Assembly (NCBI RefSeq): GCF_000236035.1
Contig: NZ_JH393257.1
Span: forward strand, 681,370 to 745,369
Source of the DNA: Vreelandella boliviensis LC1
GTDB lineage: Bacteria > Pseudomonadota > Gammaproteobacteria > Pseudomonadales > Halomonadaceae
Direction: 5' to 3'
DNA length: 64,000 bases
Shown here: piece by piece, positions 1-12,386 of the stretch
Numbering within the stretch: the stretch's first letter is position 1
Layout: the number at the start of each line of letters is the position of its first letter
Notes under the pieces: generated by a model
The model's input: the letters and a program-made list of their open reading frames with translations, nothing else
What the model was told of the DNA's origin: nothing
Database searches by the model: none
Translations under genes and position numbers: made by a program

Positions 1-1
1 A

Positions 2-328
2 GGCATCAACTTTATTGCCTGCCCCAGCTGTTCACGCCAGAACTTTGACGTTATTAGCACCATGAACCAGCTTGAAGAGCGGCTAGAAGACGTGATGACA
101 CCGCTCAACGTTTCGGTGATCGGCTGCGTGGTCAATGGCCCCGGCGAAGCCAAAGAGACCGATATCGGCCTTACCGGCGGCAGTCCCGCAAACTTGGTGT
201 ATATCGACGGCAAGCCCGCCAGCAAGCTACGCAACGACCACTTGGTAGATGACCTGGAGCAGCTGATTCGCGATAAAGTGCGCGAAAAACAGCAGCAGCA
301 AGACGATATGATTGCCCGCAGCGTTTAA
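2..328 (+). CDS. ispG: 4-hydroxy-3-methylbut-2-enyl-diphosphate synthase, C-terminal part
   Basis: This is the 3' end of IspG (GcpE), cut by the window start. The enzyme uses a [4Fe-4S] cluster to reduce methylerythritol cyclodiphosphate to HMBPP in the MEP isoprenoid pathway, in the cytoplasm. The reading frame is open from base 2, well before the first ATG at 62, and gives the CPSC motif followed by SRQNFDVIS. Further on comes GCVVNGPGE. These supply the three cysteine ligands and the glutamate that coordinate the cluster in the family. The position directly before hisS is the usual one in gammaproteobacteria. About the last 108 residues are present; the rest lies outside the window. Confidence 0.97.
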   Translation, partial: GINFIACPSCSRQNFDVISTMNQLEERLEDVMTPLNVSVIGCVVNGPGEAKETDIGLTGGSPANLVYIDGKPASKLRNDHLVDDLEQLIRDKVREKQQQQDDMIARSV

Positions 329-389
329 CCGCTGGGGCTGGCTGCCAGCCTGGGCGAGCAACGCCTGATGGCAGAATAAGGAGTTTTCT

Positions 390-1691
390 TTGAGCAAGTC
401 CACCGTTAAAAAGATTCAAGCCATTCGTGGTATGAACGACCTACTGCCCAGCGATAGCCCGCGCTGGCAGTTTTTTGAAGCCAAAGTACGCCAGTTGATG
501 CTGCGTTACGGCTTTAATGAAATTCGCACGCCTATCGTTGAGCAAACCGCGCTGTTTGCGCGCTCTATCGGTGAAGTCACCGATATCGTCGAAAAAGAGA
601 TGTATACCTTCGACGATCGCAACAGCGAGAGTTTGACCCTACGCCCTGAAGGCACCGCCAGCTGCGTGCGCGCGGCCATGGAGCACGGCCTGCTGTATAA
701 CCAAACCCAGCGGCTGTGGTACCAGGGGCCGATGTTTCGCTACGAGCGTCCGCAAAAAGGCCGCTACCGCCAGTTCCACCAGATTGGCGTCGAGACCTTC
801 GGTTTTGATGGCCCGGATATCGACGCCGAGGTGATCCTGCTTTCAGCGCGCCTGTGGCAAGAACTAGGGCTAATGGAGCACGTTACCCTGGAACTTAACT
901 CGCTGGGTTCATCTGAAGCGCGGGCGGCTTACCGAGATACGCTGGTGGCCTATTTTGAGCAGCACCATGATCTCCTTGATGAAGACTCCAAGCGCCGCTT
1001 AACCAGTAATCCGCTGCGTATTCTCGACTCCAAGAACCCAGCCATGGCTGAGATGCTCGATGCCGCGCCGCAGCTGATGGATCACCTGGATGCCGAGTCC
1101 CGGGAACACTTCGAGCAACTCACCACGATGCTTGAGGCCGCAGGCATTGCCTATGTGATCAATCCGCGCTTAGTGCGTGGGTTAGACTACTACTGCCGCA
1201 CCGTCTTCGAGTGGACGACTACTGCCCTGGGCAGCCAGGGTACGGTCTGCGCAGGCGGGCGCTACGACGGTCTAGTCGAACAGCTGGGCGGCAAGCCGAC
1301 CCCGGCGGTGGGTTTTGCTATGGGCATTGAGCGGCTGATTTTGCTGCTCGAAACCCTTGAGCTGATTCCCGATGATGCCCTCGGCGGTTGTGATGTTTAT
1401 CTGCTGCCGATGGACGATAACGCCACAACGGCCGCCATCACCTTGGCCGAGCAACTGCGTGGAGAACTGCCGGAACTACGTCTGCAGCTTCATTGCGGCG
1501 GCGGCAGCTTTAAAAGCCGAATCAAAAAAGCCGACAAGAGCACTGCTTCGATGGCCATACTGATTGGTGAAGATGAAATCGCGGCGCAATCGGCGACGGT
1601 CAAATTTTTGCGCGATGGCCGTGAGCAGCAAAGCGTTCCTCAAGCCGCATTAGGCCGCACGCTGGGCGAGCTTTTAACGGCTAACGCATAA
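390..1691 (+). CDS. hisS: Histidine--tRNA ligase
   Basis: Class II aminoacyl-tRNA synthetase that charges tRNA-His. The 433 residues match the usual family length. Visible marks are an ATP-site motif 2 region with [16 protein letters not shown], the histidine-binding stretch [15 protein letters not shown], and motif 3 with GFAMGIERL, followed by a C-terminal anticodon-binding domain. The start is TTG at 390, preceded at good distance by TAAGGAG (377-383); no ATG in the right place fits better. It sits 61 bp after ispG and before yfgM, bamB and der, a conserved order suggesting cotranscription. Confidence 0.97.
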   Translation: MSKSTVKKIQAIRGMNDLLPSDSPRWQFFEAKVRQLMLRYGFNEIRTPIVEQTALFARSIGEVTDIVEKEMYTFDDRNSESLTLRPEGTASCVRAAMEHGLLYNQTQRLWYQGPMFRYERPQKGRYRQFHQIGVETFGFDGPDIDAEVILLSARLWQELGLMEHVTLELNSLGSSEARAAYRDTLVAYFEQHHDLLDEDSKRRLTSNPLRILDSKNPAMAEMLDAAPQLMDHLDAESREHFEQLTTMLEAAGIAYVINPRLVRGLDYYCRTVFEWTTTALGSQGTVCAGGRYDGLVEQLGGKPTPAVGFAMGIERLILLLETLELIPDDALGGCDVYLLPMDDNATTAAITLAEQLRGELPELRLQLHCGGGSFKSRIKKADKSTASMAILIGEDEIAAQSATVKFLRDGREQQSVPQAALGRTLGELLTANA

Positions 1692-1758
1692 GCCCTGCAG
1701 GCTGCCTGCTTGCATGCGACGGTCTAAACAAACGACTTTAGAAGAAAGGAGCCCGCCC

Positions 1759-2415
1759 GTGGTGGAGCTGAGAAGCGAAGAAGAACAGCTAGACGCTGTC
1801 AAGCGCTGGTGGAAAGAGAACGGCATGTCGTTGATTGCAGGCGCTGTCTTGGCGGCGGCTGGGGTATTCGGCTGGAATGCCTGGCAGAACTATCAGCAAG
1901 GCCAAGCCGAAGCGGCCTCCATGCGCTATCAACAGCTGGTTAACATGACCGCTGGCAATGAGCTTGACGAAGAGCAACTAGCCAGCGCGCGGGAAATGGT
2001 CAGCGAACTGACCGACGAACATGGCAATACGCTCTACGCGGAACTCGCCCTACTGCTTGATGCACGCCTGGCTGTTCAGCAAGGTAATTTGGAAGGCGCA
2101 CGCACCGCACTGGAAAACGCTGCCGACTCCTCGCGCCGCTATGTGCAGAGCCTGGCGTGGCTGCGTTTGGCCCGTGTTGAGCTCGCCGACGGCAATCCGA
2201 CCCAGGCATTGACGCTGTTAGACAAGCCGATTAGCGATGCGCTAGCGGCCCAACGGGCCAACGTACGCGGCGATGCATTCTTCGCCCAAGGCGACACTCC
2301 GGCGGCCCGCGATGCATGGGAAACCGCCCTGGAACTGGCACAAACCCAAGACCAGCCGCTTTACGGCGTGCAGTTCAAGCTTGACGATCTCGGCGCTGAG
2401 GAGGCGACACAATGA
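1759..2415 (+). CDS. yfgM: YfgM-family TPR protein, periplasmic chaperone-like
   Basis: Inner-membrane protein with one N-terminal membrane segment (WKENGMSLIAGAVLAAAGVF) and a periplasmic part rich in TPR-like helices. In E. coli YfgM associates with SecYEG and PpiD and helps newly exported envelope proteins; here that role is inferred from family and position. The frame is open to an ATG at 1714, but I place the start at GTG 1759 because AAGGAG lies seven bases upstream (1746-1751) and the protein then begins VVELRSEEEQLDAVKRWW, as family members do. This gives 218 residues. The stop overlaps the bamB start by 4 bp, so the two are translationally coupled. Confidence 0.9.
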   Translation: MVELRSEEEQLDAVKRWWKENGMSLIAGAVLAAAGVFGWNAWQNYQQGQAEAASMRYQQLVNMTAGNELDEEQLASAREMVSELTDEHGNTLYAELALLLDARLAVQQGNLEGARTALENAADSSRRYVQSLAWLRLARVELADGNPTQALTLLDKPISDALAAQRANVRGDAFFAQGDTPAARDAWETALELAQTQDQPLYGVQFKLDDLGAEEATQ

Positions 2416-3581
2416 CTTTTGGTATCCCAACGAAACAACTAGTAAGAGCAAGCTTGGGCGCGCTGTCGCTAGCACTGCTAGTCGGTTGCGCGAGTAAAGG
2501 TGAGCCTGCTTATACCCCAAAAGAGCTGCGCAGTTTCAACGAAACATCCTCGCTAGAAACTCAGTGGCGACGTAACGTGGGTGGTGGCTTGGGCCATGCC
2601 CGTTACCCCATCGCACCTTCCCGTGAAGGTAACACTGTGTTCGCGGCAGATGTCGAAGGTGTGGTGATGGCGATGGATGCCAATAGCGGCGAGGTAGAGT
2701 GGAAAATCGACCTTGATACTACTCTTTCCAGCGCGTTAACGGCGATTGCCGGTCAGGTTTATCTGGCCACCGGTAACGGCGCAGTCATCTCTCTGGATCA
2801 GCGCGATGGTAGCGAGAACTGGCGCACGCGGGTATCCAGCGAAGTGCTCGCCGCGCCCCAGGCCAACCAACAACTGCTGGTCGTACAAAGTGTCGATGGC
2901 CGCGTTACTGCCTTGGATCGTGCCAGCGGTGAAGAGCGTTGGGTATACACCAGTTCGCAACCTTCACTCACCCTGCGCGGCACCGGTACGCCGATGGTCA
3001 TTGATCCGGTTAGCTTTGTTGGCCTAGCCAACGGCCGTCTGGCAACGCTGGATAACCGCAGCGGCCAGCCGCTATGGGATATGCAGATTGCCACCCCGCG
3101 TGGGCGTAGCGAAGTGGATCGCTTGGTCGATCTTTCCGGCCAGCCGATCATCAGTCCCGATGGACGCCTGTTTGTGACCAGTTATAACGGCCGTGTGGTT
3201 GCGCTGGAAGCCACCCAAGGCGACGTGCTGTGGGAAGCGGATCTGTCCAGTCGCCATACCCCAATTCTGGTCGGCGACTTCCTGTTTGTGGTCACCGATG
3301 ACAGCCAGATTGTCGCCCTCGACGCTAACAGCGGCCGCGAAATTTGGCGCAATGACGATTTAGAAGATCGTTGGCTGACGGCCCCGGCCTTCGCCGCTGG
3401 CCGCTTGGTTTTCGGTGATTTTGAAGGTTATCTTCACCTGATCGACGCTCGCGAAGGCGATATCGTGGGTCGCACTCGCGTGCACAGCTCGGGCATCAGC
3501 TTACGCCCGGTCACTGAAGGCAGCACCATTCATGTCCAGGCCAACAATGGTCGCCTGGAAACCCTGGAAGTCACTCCATGA
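2412..3581 (+). CDS. bamB: Outer membrane protein assembly factor BamB
   Basis: Lipoprotein of the BAM complex that helps insert beta-barrel proteins into the outer membrane. The N-terminus has a signal peptide ending in the lipobox LVGC, with Cys at about residue 26. The rest is an eight-bladed PQQ-type propeller, seen as repeated motifs such as [33 protein letters not shown] and [11 protein letters not shown]. Length (389) fits the family. It overlaps both yfgM and der by ATGA, forming a tight operon. Confidence 0.96.
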   Translation: MTFGIPTKQLVRASLGALSLALLVGCASKGEPAYTPKELRSFNETSSLETQWRRNVGGGLGHARYPIAPSREGNTVFAADVEGVVMAMDANSGEVEWKIDLDTTLSSALTAIAGQVYLATGNGAVISLDQRDGSENWRTRVSSEVLAAPQANQQLLVVQSVDGRVTALDRASGEERWVYTSSQPSLTLRGTGTPMVIDPVSFVGLANGRLATLDNRSGQPLWDMQIATPRGRSEVDRLVDLSGQPIISPDGRLFVTSYNGRVVALEATQGDVLWEADLSSRHTPILVGDFLFVVTDDSQIVALDANSGREIWRNDDLEDRWLTAPAFAAGRLVFGDFEGYLHLIDAREGDIVGRTRVHSSGISLRPVTEGSTIHVQANNGRLETLEVTP

Positions 3582-4981
3582 CACCCGTCATTGCTTTAGT
3601 CGGTCGCCCCAATGTGGGCAAATCGACGTTGTTTAACCGCCTAACGCGCTCGCGTGATGCACTGGTGGCCGATTTTCCTGGCCTCACCCGCGACCGCAAG
3701 TACGGCAATGGCATGCTGGGCGATAAAGTCTATACGGTGATCGATACCGGCGGTATTAGCGGTGACGAAGACGGCATTGACGCCGCCATGGCGGAGCAGT
3801 CACTCGCCGCCATTGATGAAGCCGATATTGTACTGTTTATGGTCGATGCCCGCGCTGGTCTTATCGCTGCTGACCAGGCGATTGCCAATCACCTACGGGT
3901 TAACCAGAAAAAAACCTGGCTGGTGGTGAATAAAACCGACGGGCTGGAAGAGCACTCGGCGATGGGCGATTTCTGGTCGTTGGGGCTAGGCGACCCCTGG
4001 CCGATTGCTGCCGCCCACGGGCGCAATGTGTCTACCCTGATCGACGTGGTACTTGAGCCGTTTCCCGAGCGCGATGCCAGCATCCCTGCGGATACCGGCA
4101 GCAAAGGCGTGCGCATCAGCGTGATTGGCCGCCCCAACGTGGGCAAATCGACCTTGGTCAATCGCCTGCTGGGCGAAGAACGCGTGGTGGTCTTTGATGA
4201 AGCGGGCACCACCCGCGATGCCATCGAAATTCCCTTCGAACGCCGCGGCAAGCCCTACGTACTGATCGATACCGCAGGCATCCGGCGGCGTAAGAATATC
4301 CGGGAAGTCACCGAGAAGTTCTCTATCATCAAAACCCTGGATGCGATCAAAGAGTCCCATGTCGTTATCATGGTGCTGGATGGCTCCAGCGGCTTGGTGG
4401 AGCAGGATCTGCATCTGCTCGACTACGTATTAACCACCGGTCGTGCGCTGGTGCTGGCGGTGAATAAGTGGGATGGCCTGGAGACCGAGGCCAAGGATAA
4501 GATGCGCACCGAGGTGAAGCGCCGCCTAGGCTTTGCCGATTACGCCGAGCTGCACTTTATCTCTGCCCTGCACGGCACGGCGGTGGGTGATCTCTACCCC
4601 TCGATTGATCGCGCCTTTGACGCCGCTAACGCCCACTGGTCGACCAACCGCCTAACCACCTTGCTCCAGGACGCGGTAAGCCAAAACCCACCGCCAATGG
4701 TACACGGGCGGCGCATTAAACTGCGCATGGCCCACCAGGGCGGCAGCAACCCGCCGATTATCGTCGTGCACGGCAACCAAACCGAGTCGCTACCCGAAGC
4801 CTACCGCCGCTACCTGACCAACACCTTCCGCAAGGTGCTAAAAGTACGCGGCACGCCGATACGCTTTGAGTTTCGCTCGGGCAGCAACCCGTTCGACGAT
4901 ATGGCAGGCGCCAGCGACAAAGAGAAGGCCAAAAAGCGCGAGCTTAACCGCACCAAAGAGGCGCGCAAAAGCCGTCGCTGA
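3578..4981 (+). CDS. der: Ribosome biogenesis GTPase Der (EngA)
   Basis: Essential GTPase of 50S subunit assembly with two tandem G domains and a C-terminal KH-like domain. Both P loops read GRPNVGKST (about residues 9 and 184). The Walker B-like DTGG and DTAG motifs and the NKTD and NKWD specificity motifs are visible. The C-terminus is basic ([20 protein letters not shown]). The ATG overlaps the bamB stop. An intrinsic terminator follows, closing the ispG-hisS-yfgM-bamB-der group. Confidence 0.97.
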   Translation: MTPVIALVGRPNVGKSTLFNRLTRSRDALVADFPGLTRDRKYGNGMLGDKVYTVIDTGGISGDEDGIDAAMAEQSLAAIDEADIVLFMVDARAGLIAADQAIANHLRVNQKKTWLVVNKTDGLEEHSAMGDFWSLGLGDPWPIAAAHGRNVSTLIDVVLEPFPERDASIPADTGSKGVRISVIGRPNVGKSTLVNRLLGEERVVVFDEAGTTRDAIEIPFERRGKPYVLIDTAGIRRRKNIREVTEKFSIIKTLDAIKESHVVIMVLDGSSGLVEQDLHLLDYVLTTGRALVLAVNKWDGLETEAKDKMRTEVKRRLGFADYAELHFISALHGTAVGDLYPSIDRAFDAANAHWSTNRLTTLLQDAVSQNPPPMVHGRRIKLRMAHQGGSNPPIIVVHGNQTESLPEAYRRYLTNTFRKVLKVRGTPIRFEFRSGSNPFDDMAGASDKEKAKKRELNRTKEARKSRR

Positions 4982-5011
4982 TCGCTTTAGTAGCTTATCG
5001 CTATTTAAATT

Positions 5012-5041
5012 CGCCCGTTTGCACCGTCAAGCGGGCGTTTT
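5012..5041 (+). terminator. Intrinsic terminator after der
   Basis: CGCCCGTTT and AAGCGGGCG form a 9-bp stem (one G-T pair) around an 8-base loop, followed by four T residues. It lies 30 bp after the der stop and ends the operon. Confidence 0.75.
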
Positions 5042-5080
5042 GGTTCTAGCCTAAATAGGCGCCTGAACGCACAAATTCTC

Positions 5081-5109
5081 TTGACAGAACATGGCTTCAG
5101 CCCTCAAAT
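5081..5109 (+). promoter_or_regulatory. Putative sigma70 promoter of the lipoprotein gene at 5205
   Basis: A perfect TTGACA (5081-5086) is followed after 17 bases by TCAAAT (5104-5109), a 4/6 match to the -10 consensus. It lies between the der terminator and the next gene, leaving a leader of about 90 bases. Sequence match only. Confidence 0.35.
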
Positions 5110-5204
5110 AGCCGCGCTTATTAGACTGTACCTAACAAGTTAACATCAGCACCTTATACTCTGCATCGTTACCCCACTACTACGCCCTACTTAAGGGGAG
5201 TCTT

Positions 5205-5816
5205 ATGCTTTATGCTCGCTACTGGCGATGGCTTACCATGCTTGGCGTTGCTAGCCTACTCACGGGTTGTCTCGCTCTGCCCCAAACCGGCTTGTTTGCG
5301 TTTCGTTTGGCAGTGACTTCCCTGGGGGTCGAGGATGTTCGTATTGGCCCTTACAGCATGAACGCGGGGTTAGACACCAGCGACTTAACCAGCCTGATTG
5401 CTTCCAGCCTTGGCGCCGGTAGCCTGCCTATTCAGGCCACCATTGCCATGGGGCTGGGCTTACCCGCAGGTATGCCCCCGGTGGAGATGTCAGGCTTTCG
5501 CTGGTCGTTGGATATGCCTGGTGTCGACCCTGTGCAGGGTAACTATGAGCAAGACGTCATGCTGACCTCCGGTGATGATGCCAATTTACGCCTGCCGGTT
5601 GCCTTTGATGTACTCGCCACTGATACCCAACGCATGGCCCCCATGCTGGAGCTTGCCAGCCAGTTGGCCTCCCAAGGCGAGCTACCGGCCGGCAGTCAAC
5701 TGGCTATCACGCCAGGCGATCTGCGCGGTTTAGGCATGCGGCTTCCTGCAGGTTTGTTGACGCCCACCATTCGCCTAAACGTAGGCGCCGATGGGCAGTT
5801 AGTACCCCAGCGCTAA
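5205..5816 (+). CDS. Putative lipoprotein of unknown function
   Basis: A 203-residue protein with a signal peptide and lipobox LLTGC (Cys22), so probably lipid-anchored in the envelope; the residue after Cys is Leu, which favours outer-membrane sorting under the usual +2 rule. The mature part contains no domain I recognise with confidence. It is rich in Leu, Gly and Pro, with recurring short stretches such as GLPAGMPP and RLPAGLLTP, and ends RLNVGADGQLVPQR. A strong AAGGGGAG site precedes the ATG. It follows the der terminator, so it is probably a separate transcription unit. Confidence 0.8.
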   Translation: MLYARYWRWLTMLGVASLLTGCLALPQTGLFAFRLAVTSLGVEDVRIGPYSMNAGLDTSDLTSLIASSLGAGSLPIQATIAMGLGLPAGMPPVEMSGFRWSLDMPGVDPVQGNYEQDVMLTSGDDANLRLPVAFDVLATDTQRMAPMLELASQLASQGELPAGSQLAITPGDLRGLGMRLPAGLLTPTIRLNVGADGQLVPQR

Positions 5817-5994
5817 GGGTTTGTGACTAGGAGCTTGCAGCCAATCGTCTGCGGCCTAGCCTTGGTTCACAGGGGAGTGGTCAATTCAGCATCCATGCTC
5901 ATCCTCTAGGTGGGTTATGATGGGGGATTGATTTACTGCTATCAGCGGTTATCTTGTGTGCAAGAAACTCTTTCGTCTATAAGGAAACCGACTC

Positions 5995-6798
5995 ATGCGC
6001 TGGCTTCGCCTTCTCGCTGTAACCGCTTTATGTACGTCTATCGCCGCTTGTACCACCTCGCCCACCGGGCGCTCGCAACTGCTGCTGCTCTCTGATGGTG
6101 AACTCAATGAAATGGGCCGTCAGGCATTTTCTCAATATCAGCAGCAGCTTCCCACCGCTGGTCAAGCTAGTCAGCGCTATGTGCAGTGTATTGCCGATGC
6201 CATCGTGGCGGAACTCCCCGCAAAGCAGCAACAGTTAGACTGGCAAATCCGCGTGTTTGAATCCGAGCAGCCTAATGCCTTTGCTCTCCCCGGCGGCTAT
6301 ATGGGAGTGAATACCGGCATGCTGGATATTGCCACTACCCAAGACCAGCTTGCTTCCGTGATTGGCCACGAAATTGGTCACGTGTTGGCCAACCATGCCA
6401 ATGAACGCGCCTCAACCGAGAGCGCCACCTCGTTAGGCCTGTCGGTTATTTCCAGTACTTCCGGCATGCAGTCCGCTGGTGGCCAGCAGTTGATGGGCGT
6501 ACTCGGTATGGGCGCGCAGTACGGCATCGTACTGCCCTTCTCCCGGGCCCATGAGAGTGAAGCTGATGTGATTGGCCTAGAGCTAATGGCGCAAGCAGGT
6601 TTCGACCCGCGTGAAAGCGTGACGCTATGGGAAAACATGCAGGCAGCGACAGGCGGCGGTGCGCCCCCAGAGTGGATGTCGACTCACCCCGGCCAAGGCC
6701 AGCGCATTCAAGGCCTGCAAGGCAATATGGATCAAGCCCTGGCCCGCTATGAGCAGGCCCGCAATAGTGGACGTACGCCCAACTGCCCGCGTCCTTAA
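5995..6798 (+). CDS. M48-family metalloprotease lipoprotein (LoiP/YcaL-like)
   Basis: Zinc metallopeptidase, probably attached to the periplasmic face of a membrane. The N-terminus is a lipoprotein signal with the lipobox IAAC (about residue 19). The zinc site is HEIGH at about residue 124, with the third ligand in ESEADVIGLELM. At 267 residues it matches the small single-domain M48 lipoproteins of the LoiP/YcaL type, which degrade misfolded envelope proteins. The later STHPGQGQRIQ segment is also typical. The exact paralogue cannot be told by eye. Confidence 0.9.
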   Translation: MRWLRLLAVTALCTSIAACTTSPTGRSQLLLLSDGELNEMGRQAFSQYQQQLPTAGQASQRYVQCIADAIVAELPAKQQQLDWQIRVFESEQPNAFALPGGYMGVNTGMLDIATTQDQLASVIGHEIGHVLANHANERASTESATSLGLSVISSTSGMQSAGGQQLMGVLGMGAQYGIVLPFSRAHESEADVIGLELMAQAGFDPRESVTLWENMQAATGGGAPPEWMSTHPGQGQRIQGLQGNMDQALARYEQARNSGRTPNCPRP

Positions 6799-6816
6799 CG
6801 GCTCTATGAGGTTTAG

Positions 6817-7077
6817 ATGATTCGATTGGGATTACTGCTGCTGGTGCTGCCGCTATTTGTACTGATGGGCGTGTATTTCTGGGAGCTCAACGATGTCCGC
6901 GCTTGCCAGCTTGATGGCGGACATTGGGACTATATCGAGAGTGTCTGTAGAGACGCCCAGCAACCATTCGTCTCCTGGCTTGAGCGCTCGCCGCTGTTAG
7001 TCAATGGCGGCATGCTGCTCTCGGTGGTGGGGCTGGTGATGTGCACGGTGGGACTATACGTTAAGCGGGCTAAGTGA
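6817..7077 (+). CDS. Small two-span membrane protein, unknown
   Basis: An 86-residue protein with two hydrophobic segments (residues 3-23 and about 60-82) around a short loop containing two cysteines (ACQLDGGHW and ESVCRD) that could form a disulfide outside the membrane. GAGG precedes the ATG. It starts 18 bp after the M48 protease gene and is probably cotranscribed with it. I recognise no family; similar Cys-bearing small membrane proteins occur next to peptidase genes, but no function is implied. Confidence 0.65.
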   Translation: MIRLGLLLLVLPLFVLMGVYFWELNDVRACQLDGGHWDYIESVCRDAQQPFVSWLERSPLLVNGGMLLSVVGLVMCTVGLYVKRAK

Positions 7078-7102
7078 AGCATTTTAGCGGCATAAATAAA
7101 AG

Positions 7103-7135
7103 CGGGGGCGCATACACTATCCACCCCCGTTTTTT
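7103..7135. terminator. Terminator between convergent genes
   Basis: CGGGGG and CCCCCG arms flank a 15-base loop, followed on the plus strand by six T residues. On the minus strand the hairpin is followed by CTTTTATTTAT, so it may serve aroE as well. Confidence 0.7.
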
Positions 7136-7155
7136 AGTAGCGTTAACTGGTGCAG

Positions 7156-9571
<2,416 letters not shown>

Positions 9572-9614
9572 GGTCTCTCCTCACGGCTAACAGGCCTTTA
9601 AGGGTTTTATCCTA

Positions 9615-10751
9615 TCATGGCCGCGGCAACCGCACCCAGCCTCCCGCTTGCTGGCTTACCCAGCCCTCCAACTCAAGCATCAGCAGCCGCTGCTGGCAGT
9701 CGCTGACCGATGTGCCAGTAGACGCTACCAGCGTGTCGATAGGCGTTGGCGTGGCCGATAGAGACGTTAATAATGAATCGGGTAAGCTTTCAGGCAATGG
9801 CTCTTCTTTGGTCGATTTTTCTGCCGTCTCCCATAAGGGTTGCTGAATAGCGGCGTCGGGCGGGATAAACGCCTCCGCCCAGTGGCCGAGATCAGTAATG
9901 ATGTCGTCGACGCTGCAGGCCAGATGAGTACTGCCCTGACGCAATAGTGCCAAGCAGCCGCGGGCCTGGACGTTGTGCAGCGAACCGGGCAGCACAAACA
10001 GCTCACGATTTTGTTCCAAGGTGAGCCGTGCACTGACCAGCGAGCCGCTTTTTTCGGTTGCTTCGACCACTAGCGTGCCGAGCGAGAGGCCAGTTACGAT
10101 TCTATTACGGCGCGGAAAAAATGCCGGACGAGCCCGCGTACCAGGAGGATGCTCGGACAACAGCAGCCCGCCGGGCAGGCGACCAAGCTGGTCATAGAGA
10201 TCACGATTCGAGGCGGGATAGATCACATCCACGCCGCAGCCAAGGACTCCGATCGTGCGGCCTTTCGCATTCAGGGCTGCACGCTGGGCAACGCCATCAA
10301 CCCCTAACGCCATACCACTGACCACACACCAGCCGCGGTAGGCGAGATCCCGGGCAAAGGTTTGGGCGTTATGGGTGCCTTCGCCGGTGGGGCGACGAGT
10401 ACCTACCATGGCAAGCTTGGGGCCTTCCAGGGCGCCAAGATCGCCCTGGGCCCAGAGCACTACGGGCGGATCGGGCAATTCATTTAGCAGTGCAGGCCAA
10501 GCGGGGTGGTCGCGATGCAATACGTGGCGACTTGGGCCACTTTGCTGCCACGCCTGGGTTTCATCAATCACCTTTTGCAACGGGCTGCGGGTGGGATGTT
10601 CAAGCCACAGGCGCAACTCGCTGGCTGCACGGCTCGGTAGTGCTGCCAGCCAGCCTTCTGGCCACTGCGGCTGACGGGCTAATAGTTGCGCGATACGCAG
10701 CGCCCCCATACTCGGCAACGCATTGATCACCAGCCACGCCTGGGCATCCAT
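9615..10751 (-). CDS. dprA: DNA-processing protein DprA
   Basis: Binds incoming single-stranded DNA during natural transformation and loads RecA. The Rossmann-type DprA core is visible with AMVGTRRPTGEGTHNA, VSGMALGVDGVAQRAAL, GVLGCGVDVIYPASN and FPRRNRIVTGLS. A C-terminal winged-helix domain follows a Pro/Ser-rich linker. I take the ATG at 10751, which has AAGGAGG four bases upstream, rather than a start 11 codons earlier. Length 378. Presence of dprA alone does not show that the organism is competent. Confidence 0.95.
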   Translation of the reverse strand: MDAQAWLVINALPSMGALRIAQLLARQPQWPEGWLAALPSRAASELRLWLEHPTRSPLQKVIDETQAWQQSGPSRHVLHRDHPAWPALLNELPDPPVVLWAQGDLGALEGPKLAMVGTRRPTGEGTHNAQTFARDLAYRGWCVVSGMALGVDGVAQRAALNAKGRTIGVLGCGVDVIYPASNRDLYDQLGRLPGGLLLSEHPPGTRARPAFFPRRNRIVTGLSLGTLVVEATEKSGSLVSARLTLEQNRELFVLPGSLHNVQARGCLALLRQGSTHLACSVDDIITDLGHWAEAFIPPDAAIQQPLWETAEKSTKEEPLPESLPDSLLTSLSATPTPIDTLVASTGTSVSDCQQRLLMLELEGWVSQQAGGWVRLPRP

Positions 10752-10787
10752 ACTACCTCCTTGTAAACGCGTTTTTTTTGCCACCCG

Positions 10788-11633
10788 CTAATTAGCCGAT
10801 GACTCAACTCGATCGCCCACTTCTAGCACCCGCGACGCCTGCATCACCAAGGCATAGCTGACCTGATCATAGGGCTTAAACACCATCACGGCTCCCGCTT
10901 CCGAGCCGGGCAGTTGAACCAGTTCCTGGGTGCGTGGGTCATTGATCAGTTCACCCTGTTGATTGACTCGCAGTACATGCCCCGCCTGCAAGCCATCCAG
11001 GGTGCCGATATCCAGCGTAACGATCTGCAAGCGGCCAATAAAGCGCACGCCACCTGGAACAGCAATAATATGACCTTCGACGGCATTGAGCGGCGTGCGG
11101 GGGATAAATTCACTGCCCAGTTCGCGCTCCTCCAGCGGTAAAATAATATCGTTCGTGCGCACTTCCTGGTGAGAGCTAACGACTTCAAGCTGCGCAATAT
11201 CCCCTTCACTACTGATATGGCGGGCGACACCCACGTTAATCAACTCTAAGCCAAGTGGCGTGCCATCCAATGCTAGGTAGGGGTCCGACTGCCGATAGAT
11301 GCCCAACTGGCCATGGCGCGGCACATCGCCACGCACGTATAACCGGTCCCCTGCACCACTGATCAGGCGGCGATCATCTCCCGCCACTACATAAGCCAGT
11401 TCCTGCAACGCCTCGGCATCATTCACAACACGGTGCTCACGCAGAAAGGCCCGCGCTTCCTCCAAGGCGATTGGCTCGATCGCTTCACGATGGGGAAAGG
11501 TACGTACCTGCGGCGAGAGTTTGACCACCTTCTGATCACGCTCCCAACCAGCGGCATCAATGCTCAACAGCATAACGGCCGACAGCAGTAGTGCGCTAAA
11601 ACCTCCGCGATAGACGTGTTGTCTCGCTGGCAT
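10788..11633 (-). CDS. Exported LysM-family-type protein lacking the LysM domain
   Basis: A 281-residue protein with a signal peptide (residues 1-26, ending DAAGWE). It resembles the C-terminal part of the LysM-domain protein usually found between dprA and def in Pseudomonas and Halomonas, recognised from VVKLSPQVR, YVVAGDDRRLISGAGDRLYVRG and VRFIGRLQ. In those proteins the LysM domain lies between the signal peptide and VKLSPQVR; here the signal peptide runs almost straight into that segment. I chose the ATG at 11633 because GGGGAG precedes it; a longer start at 11678 adds no LysM. It is read divergently from def and presumably acts in the periplasm. Confidence 0.8.
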   Translation of the reverse strand: MPARQHVYRGGFSALLLSAVMLLSIDAAGWERDQKVVKLSPQVRTFPHREAIEPIALEEARAFLREHRVVNDAEALQELAYVVAGDDRRLISGAGDRLYVRGDVPRHGQLGIYRQSDPYLALDGTPLGLELINVGVARHISSEGDIAQLEVVSSHQEVRTNDIILPLEERELGSEFIPRTPLNAVEGHIIAVPGGVRFIGRLQIVTLDIGTLDGLQAGHVLRVNQQGELINDPRTQELVQLPGSEAGAVMVFKPYDQVSYALVMQASRVLEVGDRVESSAN

Positions 11634-11728
11634 ACGGCTCTCCCCAGTAGGATGAATAACTGCGATGTTGAGCGTCATGAATGCGGGCTATGTGTATCGG
11701 GCGCAGATGCCCAGAAACATTGACAGCA

Positions 11729-11737
11729 TGGTATAGT
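11729..11737 (+). promoter_or_regulatory. def: Possible extended -10 promoter of def
   Basis: TGGTATAGT matches the extended -10 form TGnTATAAT with one mismatch and lies in the divergent dprA/def spacer, about 90 bases before the def start. A TTGACA (11720-11725) is nearby but too close to serve it as a -35 box. Match by eye only. Confidence 0.3.
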
Positions 11738-11826
11738 GATCCATCATAAAGTACCTAAGCTAGAAGACGCCCGTCACTGCCTAGCTTGACTTAATTCAGA
11801 CTCAGCATAACGGTGATTGTAACGCC

Positions 11827-12339
11827 ATGGCCAAACTTCCTATTCTTGAATTCCCCGATGAGCGCCTGCGCACCAAGGCTGCCGCGGTGGAAACCGTCGA
11901 TGATGAGGTACGCAAGCTCGTCGACGATATGCTGGAGACCATGTATGACGCCCGTGGTATCGGTCTAGCCGCGACCCAGATCGATGTCCATCGCCGTGTC
12001 GTCGTCATGGATGTCAGCGACGATAACTCCCAGCCGCTGGTGCTCATCAACCCGCGCTATATCCCGATTGGCGACGAGAAAGAGCCACTTTCGGAAGGCT
12101 GTCTGTCGATTCCCGAGTACTACGCCGAAGTGCCGCGCTTTCTTAAAGTGCAGCTTAATGCGCTGGACCGCAATGGCGAGGCCTACGAGTTGGAGGCAGA
12201 GGGTCTGCTGGCGCACTGTATTCAGCACGAGTACGACCATCTTGAAGGCGTACTCTTTGTAGACTACCTGTCTCCGCTGAAGCGTAACCGTATCCTCAAG
12301 AAGATGCAGAAACGCCATAAGCAGATCCAAGACGCCTAA
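11827..12339 (+). CDS. def: Peptide deformylase
   Basis: Removes the formyl group from the N-terminal methionine of new proteins. All three family motifs are present: GIGLAATQ (motif 1), EGCLS with the metal-binding Cys (motif 2), and QHEYDHLEG with two His ligands and the catalytic Glu (motif 3). Length 170 is typical of the gammaproteobacterial enzyme. It is first in the def-fmt-rsmB group, a conserved set joining start-Met formylation and deformylation. Confidence 0.97.
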   Translation: MAKLPILEFPDERLRTKAAAVETVDDEVRKLVDDMLETMYDARGIGLAATQIDVHRRVVVMDVSDDNSQPLVLINPRYIPIGDEKEPLSEGCLSIPEYYAEVPRFLKVQLNALDRNGEAYELEAEGLLAHCIQHEYDHLEGVLFVDYLSPLKRNRILKKMQKRHKQIQDA

Positions 12340-12386
12340 ACCTTTTTCCTACTTACATTTCAGATACGTCAGGTAGCCCTCTCTCT

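Noticed and set aside
3986..4414. Minus-strand frame of 142 codons inside der
   Set aside because: Antisense shadow of the second G domain of der; no family features.
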